Assembly (NCBI GenBank): GCA_016181405.1
Contig: JACOZJ010000003.1
Span: 1 to 42,748 of the forward strand
Direction of reading: 5' to 3'
DNA from: Candidatus Wildermuthbacteria bacterium
GTDB taxonomy: Bacteria; Patescibacteriota; Minisyncoccia; Minisyncoccales; UBA10102
DNA: 42,748 nucleotides
This document shows, one piece after another, positions 33,772-42,122 of the stretch. How positions within the stretch are numbered: position 1 is the stretch's first letter; every line of letters starts with the position of its first letter. The notes under the pieces were generated by a model that saw nothing but the letters and a program-made list of their open reading frames with translations, ran no database searches and was not told where the DNA came from. Made by a program: the position numbers and the translations under genes.

Positions 33772-34354
33772 CTTTAAAGTATTAATTGTATTGGGGAAAT
33801 CGGGATCCGGGAAGGGGACGCAGGTGGAAAAACTCGCCGAGCAGTACGGCTTGAAAATTATTAGTTCTGGAAGTTTACTCCGCGCCCGCGCAGAAGAAAA
33901 AGATTTTGTCGGGAATAGAATTGCGGGAATTCTTGATAAGGGAGGGCTTATTCCTACGCCGATCATTTTCCATTTATGGCTGCACGAATTAGAGAAAGTA
34001 ACAGTCGCGGGAGATGGCGGTAAGGGAATTATATTTGAAGGAAGCCCCCGGAAACTTTACGAAGCTTACCTGCTGGATGAGACTTTGTGGTTCTATAACC
34101 TGGAAAAAGACATGCGAGTTGTTCACCTCGATATTACTGATGAAGAAGCGGCGAGACGGCTTTTGGAGCGAAAACGAGAGGATGATACCGAAGAGGCGAT
34201 TCGGGAGCGGCTGCAATGGTATAAAGCAGAGGTGGTGCCGGCCATAGAATACTATCGGGAGAAGGGGAGGCTGGTTGAAATTAACGGGGAACAATCGATT
34301 GAGGCCGTACATCAGGAAATAATGGAGAAACTCAAAGATTTTCTTGAACAATGA
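33758..34354 (+). CDS. adk: Adenylate/nucleoside monophosphate kinase
   Basis: VLIVLGKSGSGKGTQVEKLAEQYGLKIISSGSLLRARAEEKDFVGNRIAGILDKGGLIPTPIIFHLW; position between secY and map. Confidence 0.9.
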   Translation: MTPSNFKVLIVLGKSGSGKGTQVEKLAEQYGLKIISSGSLLRARAEEKDFVGNRIAGILDKGGLIPTPIIFHLWLHELEKVTVAGDGGKGIIFEGSPRKLYEAYLLDETLWFYNLEKDMRVVHLDITDEEAARRLLERKREDDTEEAIRERLQWYKAEVVPAIEYYREKGRLVEINGEQSIEAVHQEIMEKLKDFLEQ

Positions 34355-35100
34355 TCCCTATCAAAACACCGCAAGAAATTGCGATTATGCGGGAAGGGGG
34401 GCGCATACTGGCCAGGATAATGGATGAGCTTATTGCGCAAGTGCGGCCTGGCATGAGCACTGCACAACTTGACAAAAGCGCTGAAGAAAAAATTTTAAAA
34501 GCAGGTGCAAAGCCTGCTTTTAAAGGTTATCAAGGGTTTCCGGCTACGTTATGCGCGTCGGTAAACGAAGAGGTAGTACACGCGATTCCCTCTCCGGAGA
34601 AAATTCTCAAAGAGGGCGATATTATCACTCTTGATTTAGGGCTCATTTATAAAGGCTATTATTCGGATATGGCGCGTACAGTGCCGGTGGGAGAAATTAA
34701 AAAAGAAACCGCGCGGCTTGTACGGGTTACCAGAGAAGCATTAGAGCTTGGCATCAAAAAAACGCGTCCGGGCGCGACTGTAGGAGATGTTGGGAACGCA
34801 ATTCAGCGTTTTTTGGAAGAACGGGGATATGGCGTTGTGCGCGAGCTTTGCGGTCACGGCATTGGAAAAGAACTCCATGAAGAACCCCAGGTGCTCAATT
34901 ACGGTGATCGCCATACCGGAGTTGAGCTCAAGGAGGGCATGGTTATTTGTATTGAACCTATGGTTACTGTGGGGGATTGGAATGTGAAGCGAGCTAGAGA
35001 CGGCCAGACATATATAACCCGAGACGGCTCTCTCTCGGCGCACTTTGAAGACACGATCGCGATAACAAAAGATGGCGCGGAGGCGTTGACGAGGCCTTGA
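34351..35100 (+). CDS. map: Methionine aminopeptidase type I
   Basis: IKTPQEIAIMREGGRILARIMDELIAQVRPGMSTAQLDKSAEE...DLGLIYKGYYSDMARTVPVGE...GHGIGKELHEEPQV. Confidence 0.97.
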   Translation: MIPIKTPQEIAIMREGGRILARIMDELIAQVRPGMSTAQLDKSAEEKILKAGAKPAFKGYQGFPATLCASVNEEVVHAIPSPEKILKEGDIITLDLGLIYKGYYSDMARTVPVGEIKKETARLVRVTREALELGIKKTRPGATVGDVGNAIQRFLEERGYGVVRELCGHGIGKELHEEPQVLNYGDRHTGVELKEGMVICIEPMVTVGDWNVKRARDGQTYITRDGSLSAHFEDTIAITKDGAEALTRP

Positions 35101-35150
35101 AAAGTATCTAAAATAACTAGAATCAACCCGAGGGGAAAAGGGAGTATGTT

Positions 35151-35486
35151 GTGATTCCACATTCCAAACTTTTGGGTCAGTATGATTTCGTTGATCGTTT
35201 CTTCGAGGGTCTCGCTCGGGTCGGGAAAGATGGCAAGCAATTTCACGTTCGTCTTGACGGCACGCCGGCCTACGAGGAGAGGTACGATTGTGTCAGTCCC
35301 TTCTTTTCTGTTGAAGGTCTTGCCTGGGCGAGGGAAGCAGGTCAATGGTTCCACATTCGCCGTGATGGCAAACCGGCCTACCCGGAGCGGTATGACTCGG
35401 TTGCCCCATTTTTCCAGGGTCGTGCGCTGGTAAAGAAGGGTGGTACCTACTTCCGCATTACCCCAGATGGAAAGCCGGTAGAGTAA
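35151..35486 (+). CDS. WG-repeat (KWG-like) protein
   Basis: Tandem units ...YDFVDRFFEGLARVGKDGKQFHVRLDGTPAYEERYDCVSPFFSVEGLAWAREAGQWFHIRRDGKPAYPERYDSVAPFFQGRALVKKGGTYFRITPDGKPV; purine-rich SD upstream, GTG-type start. Confidence 0.8.
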   Translation: MIPHSKLLGQYDFVDRFFEGLARVGKDGKQFHVRLDGTPAYEERYDCVSPFFSVEGLAWAREAGQWFHIRRDGKPAYPERYDSVAPFFQGRALVKKGGTYFRITPDGKPVE

Positions 35487-35515
35487 CCTGCGAAAGGTTT
35501 CTTTGCTGGCATGCA

Positions 35516-35541
35516 CCCCAGTTTCTCATACTGGGGCTTTT
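35516..35541 (+). terminator. Rho-independent terminator
   Basis: CCCCAGT-ttctcat-ACTGGGG-CTTTTT. Confidence 0.85.
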
Positions 35542-35571
35542 TCATACTAATGGATCGTGCTACAATATCCA

Positions 35572-36315
35572 ATGGCAGAAGTGAAGTTATCAGTGGTAAT
35601 CCCCGTATATAACGAAGAAAATCGTTTGCCGCGAACGCTCCGGGACGTTGATGCGTACTTACGGAAACAAGATTACGAATACGAAATTATTGTGGTAAAC
35701 GATGGATCGCGCGATCGAACAGCCGAAGTGACGAATGCGCTGGCGCGAGAAATTGCGAATCTTCGTTTGGTTAACAATCAAAAAAATCGCGGGAAGGGAT
35801 ATGCGGTGCGTCAAGGAATGCTGGAGGCAAAAGGCGCGTATCGTGTGTTTTCTGATGCCGACAATTCCACGAGTATAACACACGTGGGAAGAATGTGGCC
35901 TGAATTTGAAAAAGGGTTTGATGTAGTCATTGGCTCCCGTGATACCAAAGGTGCGGTGATTGCCGTGCGCCAACCCTGGTGGCGACGGCGCCTCGGCGAT
36001 GTGTTCAATCTTGTGGTGCAATTGCTGTCTGGATTATGGGGTATTTGGGACACGCAGTGCGGGTTTAAAGGATTTTCCGCGCGCGCGGCGCAAGAAATTT
36101 TTTCCCGCGCCAAAATCAACCGATGGGCGTTTGACGTGGAGGTGCTGGTTATCGCGAAAAAACTTGGGTATCAGATAAAGGAAGTGCCGGTAACATGGGT
36201 TAATGACAGGCAAAGTAAAGTTCGACTTTCAGGAATGGCGAAAATGCTTTTGGACGTTTTGCAGATTAGTATGAATAACGTAATGAATAGATATAGTGGT
36301 TTCAGGACAATATGA
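35572..36315 (+). CDS. Family 2 glycosyltransferase (dolichyl-phosphate sugar synthase-like)
   Basis: LSVVIPVYNEENRLPRTLRDVDAYL...EIIVVNDGSRDRTAEVT...NRGKGYAVRQGMLEAKGAYRVFSDADNSTSI...DTQCGFKGFSARAAQEIF. ATG 35572 follows TGCTACAAT. Confidence 0.93.
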   Translation: MAEVKLSVVIPVYNEENRLPRTLRDVDAYLRKQDYEYEIIVVNDGSRDRTAEVTNALAREIANLRLVNNQKNRGKGYAVRQGMLEAKGAYRVFSDADNSTSITHVGRMWPEFEKGFDVVIGSRDTKGAVIAVRQPWWRRRLGDVFNLVVQLLSGLWGIWDTQCGFKGFSARAAQEIFSRAKINRWAFDVEVLVIAKKLGYQIKEVPVTWVNDRQSKVRLSGMAKMLLDVLQISMNNVMNRYSGFRTI

Positions 36316-36393
36316 TTTTGTAGCGCTTTACCCGTTCTGTGGAATGGGATCCTCGCGTCTCACAAAATTACACCATCCTTGCGGCTTTACGCT

Positions 36394-37449
36394 ATGCCAT
36401 TATCAAAAAAATTTCCATCGGAATTGCGGCTTGATCCCGTTTCCAAAGATTGGGTTCTGATTAAGACGGGTTTGGCACACAAGCTCGAAGACCTGCGCCG
36501 CCGAGCAGGCGGGTATGATCGCGCCTCATGGGAAGCTGCGCAGAAAGATTGCCCTTTCGATACTTTAGAAAAGCAGGATTATCCCACGCACGCATTTTTT
36601 GAGGGTAAAGAAATGCCTTTGCCCAAGGAGGGAAAGCGCGTACCCGACCATTGGACCACTATTGCCTTTCCCAATAAATATCCAGCGTTCGTCGAGAAAA
36701 AATATTTTAAAATCCGGAATCTTGGACCGTATCAGATGGCAGATGGGGTCGGATTTCATGAAGTTATCGTTACAAAATCTCACACAGACGATATCCCGCA
36801 ATTTTCTGTTTCGCAAGCAAAAGAGCTGTTTGATATGTATCACGCGCGCTATAGAGCTTTGAAGGGTAAGAGATTTGTAAAGCATATTTCCATTTTTAAA
36901 AACCGCGGACCGCGGGCTGGTGCTTCGGTCGCTCATCCGCATTCCCAGATCATTGCAGCTCCCGTTACCGATCCCGATATCCTTAGCAGTCTCCAGGGAT
37001 CCCGGGAATACTTCACGGAAAATAAAAAGTGTATCCACTGTGCTATGATTGCGTGGGACAGAAAAGGCAAAAAACGCATAGTGTATGAAAATGATGAATT
37101 CGTAGTGTTCTGCCCTTTTGCTTCTCGCGTATCTTTTGAAATGCGGGTATATCCCAAAGTTCATGCTCCTTATTTTGAGCAGGCCGACGCACGAGAGCGA
37201 GAAGCGCTTGCGGATGCCTTTCTCGCGGCGATGAAAAAGCTGTACAAGGCGTTGAAAGATCCTGACTATAACTATTTCTTGCATACGGCTCCTGCTGACG
37301 GCGGGAACTATGAACATTATCATTGGCACTGGGAAATTCTGCCGAGAACCGCAGTTTGGGCAGGATATGAATTAGGTTCGCAAATCGAAGTTTCTACGAT
37401 TGAACCAGAAAAAGCAGCGGCGTTTTTGCGTAAACAGAATCACTCCTAG
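36394..37449 (+). CDS. Galactose-1-phosphate uridylyltransferase-like HIT-superfamily protein
   Basis: SELRLDPVSKDWVLIKTGLA...FPNKYPAF...HEVIVTKSHTDDIPQFS...NRGPRAGASVAHPHSQIIAAPV...HYHWHWEILPR. Confidence 0.88.
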   Translation: MPLSKKFPSELRLDPVSKDWVLIKTGLAHKLEDLRRRAGGYDRASWEAAQKDCPFDTLEKQDYPTHAFFEGKEMPLPKEGKRVPDHWTTIAFPNKYPAFVEKKYFKIRNLGPYQMADGVGFHEVIVTKSHTDDIPQFSVSQAKELFDMYHARYRALKGKRFVKHISIFKNRGPRAGASVAHPHSQIIAAPVTDPDILSSLQGSREYFTENKKCIHCAMIAWDRKGKKRIVYENDEFVVFCPFASRVSFEMRVYPKVHAPYFEQADAREREALADAFLAAMKKLYKALKDPDYNYFLHTAPADGGNYEHYHWHWEILPRTAVWAGYELGSQIEVSTIEPEKAAAFLRKQNHS

Positions 37450-37455
37450 AAATAT

Positions 37456-38079
37456 ATGATTGAAACAATCTTTGAGTTTCTTGCGAATACCGTTATTTTT
37501 GTTATTGAAGCCACGGGGTATGTCGGTATTGCGCTGTTGATGGCATTAGAAAGTGCCAATGTCCCCATTCCCTCGGAAGTTATTATGCCTTTTGCAGGGT
37601 TTTTGGTATGGGAAGAAAAGCTCAATTGGTGGTTTGTTATCTTTGCGGGGGCATTTGGGAATCTTGTTGGCTCTTTGGCATCGTATTATCTAGGGAAATG
37701 GGGCGGGCGGCCGTTTCTGGAGCGCTACGGACGATATTTTTTTATAACAAAGCATGATTTGGATCTCGGAGACAGGTTGTTCGCCAAATATGGGCCTATC
37801 ACTATTTTCGCTTCCCGAGTTCTTCCTATCGTGCGGACATTTATTTCTTTTCCGGCCGGCATGGCGCGCATGAACATTTGGAAATTTTCACTGTATACTT
37901 TTACGGGGTCTTTCATGTGGAGCATGATGCTTACTTATGCCGGGTTAATTACTGGGGAAAATTGGGATGGGCTGAAAGAATATTTCAGGACGTTTGATTG
38001 GCTTATCGCCGGAATTATTGTAGTATTAGGTACATGGTGGATTTGGAGGCATATTAAGCTTCTAAAACGTGAAGCGTAA
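37456..38079 (+). CDS. DedA family membrane protein
   Basis: LLMALESANVPIPSEVIMPFAGFLV...GAFGNLVGSLASYYLGKWGGRPFLERYGRYFFI...FASRVLPIVRTFISFPAGMARMNIWKFSLYTFTGSFMWSM. Confidence 0.93.
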   Translation: MIETIFEFLANTVIFVIEATGYVGIALLMALESANVPIPSEVIMPFAGFLVWEEKLNWWFVIFAGAFGNLVGSLASYYLGKWGGRPFLERYGRYFFITKHDLDLGDRLFAKYGPITIFASRVLPIVRTFISFPAGMARMNIWKFSLYTFTGSFMWSMMLTYAGLITGENWDGLKEYFRTFDWLIAGIIVVLGTWWIWRHIKLLKREA

Positions 38080-38092
38080 ATGCATAGCAGCA

Positions 38093-38761
38093 ATGGAAAA
38101 GACAATTATCATAGCTAACTGGAAAATGAACCCCTGCGCGTTTCTCGACGCGCAAGCCCTGATAAGCGAGATATTGTTTGGCACGAAAGATACAAAAACT
38201 GTAAACGTAGTCTTTTGTCCACCATTTGTATATCTTCAAGGGCTTATTAAGAAATATCCGAAAGCTGTTTTTGGCGCGCAGGATTGTTTCTGGGAACAGC
38301 AAGGTGCTTTCACCGGCGAGATTTCTCCCCAAATGCTTAAAGATATGGGATGTGCGTATGTTATTCTTGGGCATTCAGAACGCGCAAAATATCTGGGAGA
38401 AACGGAAGATATGGTGCAAAAGAAAGTTGCAGCAGCACTGGCTGCTGGCTTGAAAGTTATTTTATGCGTAGGGGAAAAAGAAGAAACACCAAAGGATCTA
38501 CCTGGCCTTCTCGTAGTGTATGAGCCAGAGTGGGCTATTAGTACCCAAGGAAAGGGGGCTGCGGATACCAAGCTTGTGGCTTCTCGAGTCGCAGCAATGC
38601 GCCGTACGCTCAAAACCAGCCCGATCCTCTATGGCGGCAGCGTAACCAGCTCAAATATTGCTTCACTTATAAAAGAAACTGGAGTTCAGGGCGCGCTCGT
38701 CGGCTCCGCCTCGCTGGACGCGTGCGAATTCTTCAATCTTGTGAAAAACGCCGCTGCGTGA
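38093..38761 (+). CDS. tpiA: Triosephosphate isomerase (short form)
   Basis: NWKMN, FGAQDCFWEQQGAFTGEISPQMLKDMGCAYVILGHSERA, YEPEWAIST, ILYGGSVTSSNI, GALVGSASLDA. Confidence 0.93.
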   Translation: MEKTIIIANWKMNPCAFLDAQALISEILFGTKDTKTVNVVFCPPFVYLQGLIKKYPKAVFGAQDCFWEQQGAFTGEISPQMLKDMGCAYVILGHSERAKYLGETEDMVQKKVAAALAAGLKVILCVGEKEETPKDLPGLLVVYEPEWAISTQGKGAADTKLVASRVAAMRRTLKTSPILYGGSVTSSNIASLIKETGVQGALVGSASLDACEFFNLVKNAAA

Positions 38762-38776
38762 TACAGTAATGCACCT

Positions 38777-39280
38777 ATGGATCTTTTTCTGAACGAAAAG
38801 TTTTACAGTCCGACCAAAGGTTCGCTTTCGCTCCCTGAAGTATTGGAAGAGATGGTGGCCTATATGCAAGAGGAACCCCATAAGAAATACGAGGTTATCG
38901 TGGGGTGTGATTCTTCAGCTACCACAGATCCCACGTTTCCGGTGGTTATCGTAGTGCTCCGGAAAAAAGCAGGCGGAAGATTTTTTTTGCGCAGAATCCA
39001 TTATCCCGCGCGCCCTTTTCCCAGCAGGCGCCAGCGCATTTTAGAAGAGGTGTTGCTTTCGTGCCAGCTTGCTTTATGGCTGCGAGAGAATTTTGGTCAG
39101 CTCGCTCTTCAGCATGGCGTAACATACGATTTTCAGTATATTCACGCTGATATCGGAGAGAATGGCATTACTCGCGATATGATAAAGGAGGTTACCGGGC
39201 TTATCCGCGGCAACGGCTTTGAGCCAAAAATCAAGCCAGAATCTTTCGCCGCATCGAGTGTTGCAGACAGATACTCTTAA
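38777..39280 (+). CDS. RNase H-like YkuK/DUF458-type protein
   Basis: FYSPTKGSLSLPEVLEEMVAYM...YEVIVGCDSSATTDPTFPVVIVVLRKKAGGRFFLRRIHY...YIHADIGENGITRDMIKEVTGLIRGNGFEPKIKPESFAASSVADRYS. Confidence 0.85.
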   Translation: MDLFLNEKFYSPTKGSLSLPEVLEEMVAYMQEEPHKKYEVIVGCDSSATTDPTFPVVIVVLRKKAGGRFFLRRIHYPARPFPSRRQRILEEVLLSCQLALWLRENFGQLALQHGVTYDFQYIHADIGENGITRDMIKEVTGLIRGNGFEPKIKPESFAASSVADRYS

Positions 39281-39315
39281 ACCTTTGTATATTTTGAGCT
39301 TCAAATAAGAAAAGT

Positions 39316-39366
39316 GCCCCGAGGCGACGTTGCACTCTCATAGAGATATGCATATTGCCTCGGGGC
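39316..39366. other. Stem of GCCCCGAGGC/GCCTCGGGGC
   Basis: Perfect 10-bp inverted repeat 39316-39325/39357-39366. Confidence 0.75.
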
Positions 39367-39534
39367 TTCACCGCGGGGGTGCTCCGTGTCGTGGCCGTGC
39401 GTATCCCGACGCCACTTGGGAACTGGGTATCTACGTGAGCGCCGGGTTTTTCGAAACGGCCGCCTCAGCTCTCGCGGGTCAGATGACTTCGCATGCGCCC
39501 GCGAAGAGTGACAAACCGGCGCGCGCGGTGGAGC

Positions 39535-39567
39535 AAACCCCCTTCCTAAGAAAAGTGAAGGGGGTTT
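39535..39567 (+). terminator. Terminator-like hairpin
   Basis: AAACCCCCTTC-ctaagaaaagt-GAAGGGGGTTT. Confidence 0.65.
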
Positions 39568-39590
39568 ATGTTTGTAGGAGTAATGAAAAT

Positions 39591-39623
39591 GCCCCGGACA
39601 ATCTCGTGAGAGACTGCCGGGGC
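39591..39623. other. GC-rich hairpin, possibly the terminator of the minus-strand operon
   Basis: GCCCCGG (39591-39597)/CCGGGGC (39617-39623) with inner TCTC-gt-GAGA; lies downstream of the lipoprotein gene on the minus strand. Confidence 0.6.
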
Positions 39624-39649
39624 TGAATGGTTGCTACGCCTGGGCTTCT

Positions 39650-39889
39650 TTAGGGCGATCCCTGCGAACAGGTAATCGCAACGCCTTCGTAGACATAGCA
39701 GACCATCCTACCGTCCTCGATGCGATAAACGCCGTGGTTTTCGATGGTTGCCACCCGCGTAGCCCCAGTAGTATTCGGGACTGGCGTGCGTGGAGTAGAG
39801 GAGCCGGGGGTGGGGGTTGCCGGTGGCGCGCATGCCGTCACCAGCAAGGCGACAAGGAAAACAACAGCAACCAGTGTCTTCTTTCTCAC
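39650..39889 (-). CDS. Small lipoprotein
   Basis: MRKKTLVAVVFLVALLVTACAPPATPTPG with lipobox LVTAC; upstream GGAGG and a GTG start. Confidence 0.75.
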   Translation of the reverse strand: MRKKTLVAVVFLVALLVTACAPPATPTPGSSTPRTPVPNTTGATRVATIENHGVYRIEDGRMVCYVYEGVAITCSQGSP

Positions 39890-39898
39890 GTTTTCCTC

Positions 39899-40939
39899 CT
39901 ATGGCGCTGGGGTCGGCGTTGGGCTTGGCGCACGGATTCCTTTAAGGAATGCATCCGTGAGAAGCAAACCTTGGTCCGCCGGAATGATGACCAACTCCAC
40001 GTTGTCTGCGATTCTGTTCACCGTAGCGTACTGGATGACCTCTTCGGTGAGTGACTCAGCGATGAGCTTGTTCGCCTGTGCCTGCTGTTCGGCGACCAGA
40101 CGAATGGCTTCCGCCTCGCCCTGCGCGCGAAGGACCGTGAATTGCCGTTCACCTTCGGCTTGGGCGATGCGTGCGTCGGCCTCACCCTTTGCTCGGGCCT
40201 GCGCTTGGCGAGCTTCCACCTCAATCTGCCGGAGGCGGTTCTCGGCTTCCAACGCCCGTTGCGATGCGACTACCTTCGCCTCGACGGCCTCCGCGAACGA
40301 AGGCGAGAATTCGAAGTTCGTAATCGCGACCGCCTTGACTAGGATACCGTGTGGTTCCACACGGAGTTTGAGTGCCGATTCAATTTCATCGCGTATCTTA
40401 GGGCGTTCGGTGATGAGCGCCTCTGCGTTATAGCGGGCGGTCACGGCTTTGACGCTTTCCTGGACCGATGGCACCATGATGCGCGCGATGTAGTCGCGCC
40501 GGAGAGTCTGATATATTGTGTTCACGCGGCCAGGGTCGAGCGAATAGTTCACCGTCACCTGTGTCGCGACGTCCTGCAGGTCATGCGAGGCCGCCGCCGC
40601 GTCGGCAGAAAAAGGATGCTCCTGTACATCCATCACCTCTACCGACTCCAAGAAAAAGGGATTCCGGAAATGAAGCCCCTCCCCGAAGGTCGTGTCGGTT
40701 ACCGCGCCGGCGCGAACGAGTACGCCCCGTTCGGCAGGGTCAATCATCACCACCGATATGGCGGCGAAGAAAGCCACTAGGACCACGAGCACGGCGGGCA
40801 CAATAGCCCAGGCTCGCACCTCCACACGGGATTCGGAGTTGCCGTACCTACTGGACTCGCTCTTACTCACTCGCAAGACCAGGACTGCGACGACCACCAA
40901 GGACAGAAGAACCAAGAGTATCTGCAGGAATTCCATCAT
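39899..40939 (-). CDS. SPFH/prohibitin-like membrane protein
   Basis: TM then VMIDPAERGVLVRAGAVTDTTFGEGLHFRNPFFLESVEVMDVQEH...VNYSLDPGRVNTIYQTLRRDYIARIMVPSVQESVKAVTARYNAEALITERPKIRDEI...QRALEAENRLRQIEVEARQAQARAKGEADARIAQAEGERQ. ATG 40939 has GGAGG upstream. Confidence 0.92.
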   Translation of the reverse strand: MMEFLQILLVLLSLVVVAVLVLRVSKSESSRYGNSESRVEVRAWAIVPAVLVVLVAFFAAISVVMIDPAERGVLVRAGAVTDTTFGEGLHFRNPFFLESVEVMDVQEHPFSADAAAASHDLQDVATQVTVNYSLDPGRVNTIYQTLRRDYIARIMVPSVQESVKAVTARYNAEALITERPKIRDEIESALKLRVEPHGILVKAVAITNFEFSPSFAEAVEAKVVASQRALEAENRLRQIEVEARQAQARAKGEADARIAQAEGERQFTVLRAQGEAEAIRLVAEQQAQANKLIAESLTEEVIQYATVNRIADNVELVIIPADQGLLLTDAFLKGIRAPSPTPTPAP

Positions 40940-41165
40940 CCAACCATCCTCCGTTTTCTTTGGGCGCCAAGTTACCAGCATATTGTATACCATACTCTCT
41001 TGCTTCTGTCAATATTTAGCTACTTTGCAAAAATAATAATTTTGTGGCATATGGCTAACATTAGCAGAGGAATATTTGAAGCTATTAAACCAAAACACAG
41101 AGTTGACGGCTTAGGAAAAATGTGATATATAAAATACTGCAGTTCTTTGAGAAATGAGGTGGGGT

Positions 41166-41981
41166 ATGCTTACTCTTTATACCCGCTCCATTATGTATCC
41201 CATAAATTGGTCGAACGTTCCTCTTGCGCTGCCAGAAGACGCGGCACGCATTGGGTTTCATAAGCCCATCTTCGTGGTAGCCGATGGAGTAACCCGTTCA
41301 TCGAAGGTGGGACAAGGAAATCTGTCCATGGCGCTCGGGGCGCACAATGCCGCTAACATATTCTGCAACACGGTAATGGAGTTTCTGCAGTTGCCCATCC
41401 CTCTTGATGCTTCAATCCTGCGAGAGGCATTTATCGCGGGAAACAACGCATTGAGCCAGTTGAACAAGGCATACGGAGTTTCTCCGGAGAACACCGATTG
41501 GCTTAAGCGCGACCTCTTCGGTGTGTGTGCCGCCCTGGGATTTCTTGCAGACGACATGTTCTTTTTCGGGTGGATTGGAGATTGCGGAGTTGCGGTCTTC
41601 GACTCGCAAGATGTCCCAAAGCTCATCACTCCGGAAAAAGTCTCCGCGCTCGAGCGATTCCGAGATGGTCTCCAAATGCCCGAGGATCAAAGGATGATTT
41701 TCTGGAGACGAGAACTAAGAAACCATCCGGGCATGGGGGCCACATACGGAGTAGCTACAGGACAGAGGGAAGCAGAACCCTACTTTGAGCAAGGAGCAAT
41801 TCCAGTCAAAGAAGGAGATTTGCTACTCCTCTATACAGACTCCATGGGTCCAGTCGTGATCGGAGATAAAAACTTCAGAGATGCCTTAAGGTCTAAGGAG
41901 CCCGGCATCCCGCCTTTTCCCTACCAGGAACACTCCGACGCGACTGTAATATCAGTCGTCATCTCTCAAGAGCGTTCATGA
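41166..41981 (+). CDS. PP2C-like serine/threonine phosphatase domain protein
   Basis: FVVADGVTRSSKVGQGNLSMALGAHNAANIFCNTV...LFGVCAALGFLADDMFFFGWIGDCGVAVFD...KEGDLLLLYTDSMGPVV...HSDATVISVVI; SD GAGGTGGGG upstream. Confidence 0.8.
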   Translation: MLTLYTRSIMYPINWSNVPLALPEDAARIGFHKPIFVVADGVTRSSKVGQGNLSMALGAHNAANIFCNTVMEFLQLPIPLDASILREAFIAGNNALSQLNKAYGVSPENTDWLKRDLFGVCAALGFLADDMFFFGWIGDCGVAVFDSQDVPKLITPEKVSALERFRDGLQMPEDQRMIFWRRELRNHPGMGATYGVATGQREAEPYFEQGAIPVKEGDLLLLYTDSMGPVVIGDKNFRDALRSKEPGIPPFPYQEHSDATVISVVISQERS

Positions 41982-41990
41982 CAAACATCG

Positions 41991-42030
41991 AAGGTCTGCC
42001 TATATCAGTAAAATGGCAGGCCTTTTCTTT
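41991..42030 (+). terminator. Rho-independent terminator
   Basis: AAGGTCTGCC (41991-42000)/GGCAGGCCTT (42015-42024) then TTCTTT. Confidence 0.8.
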
Positions 42031-42122
42031 TATTTCTGCAAAATACCTGGGATATTGTACCGGGGCTATTCCAGTACCGCCAAGTTGCGCGGATTTTAAT
42101 TTTGTTGCATAATATAGAGGCT

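Noticed and set aside
39330-39626. 98-aa ORF in the hairpin-rich region
   Set aside because: Composition is unstructured, it spans two hairpins, and it has no promoter/RBS of the type used by neighbours.
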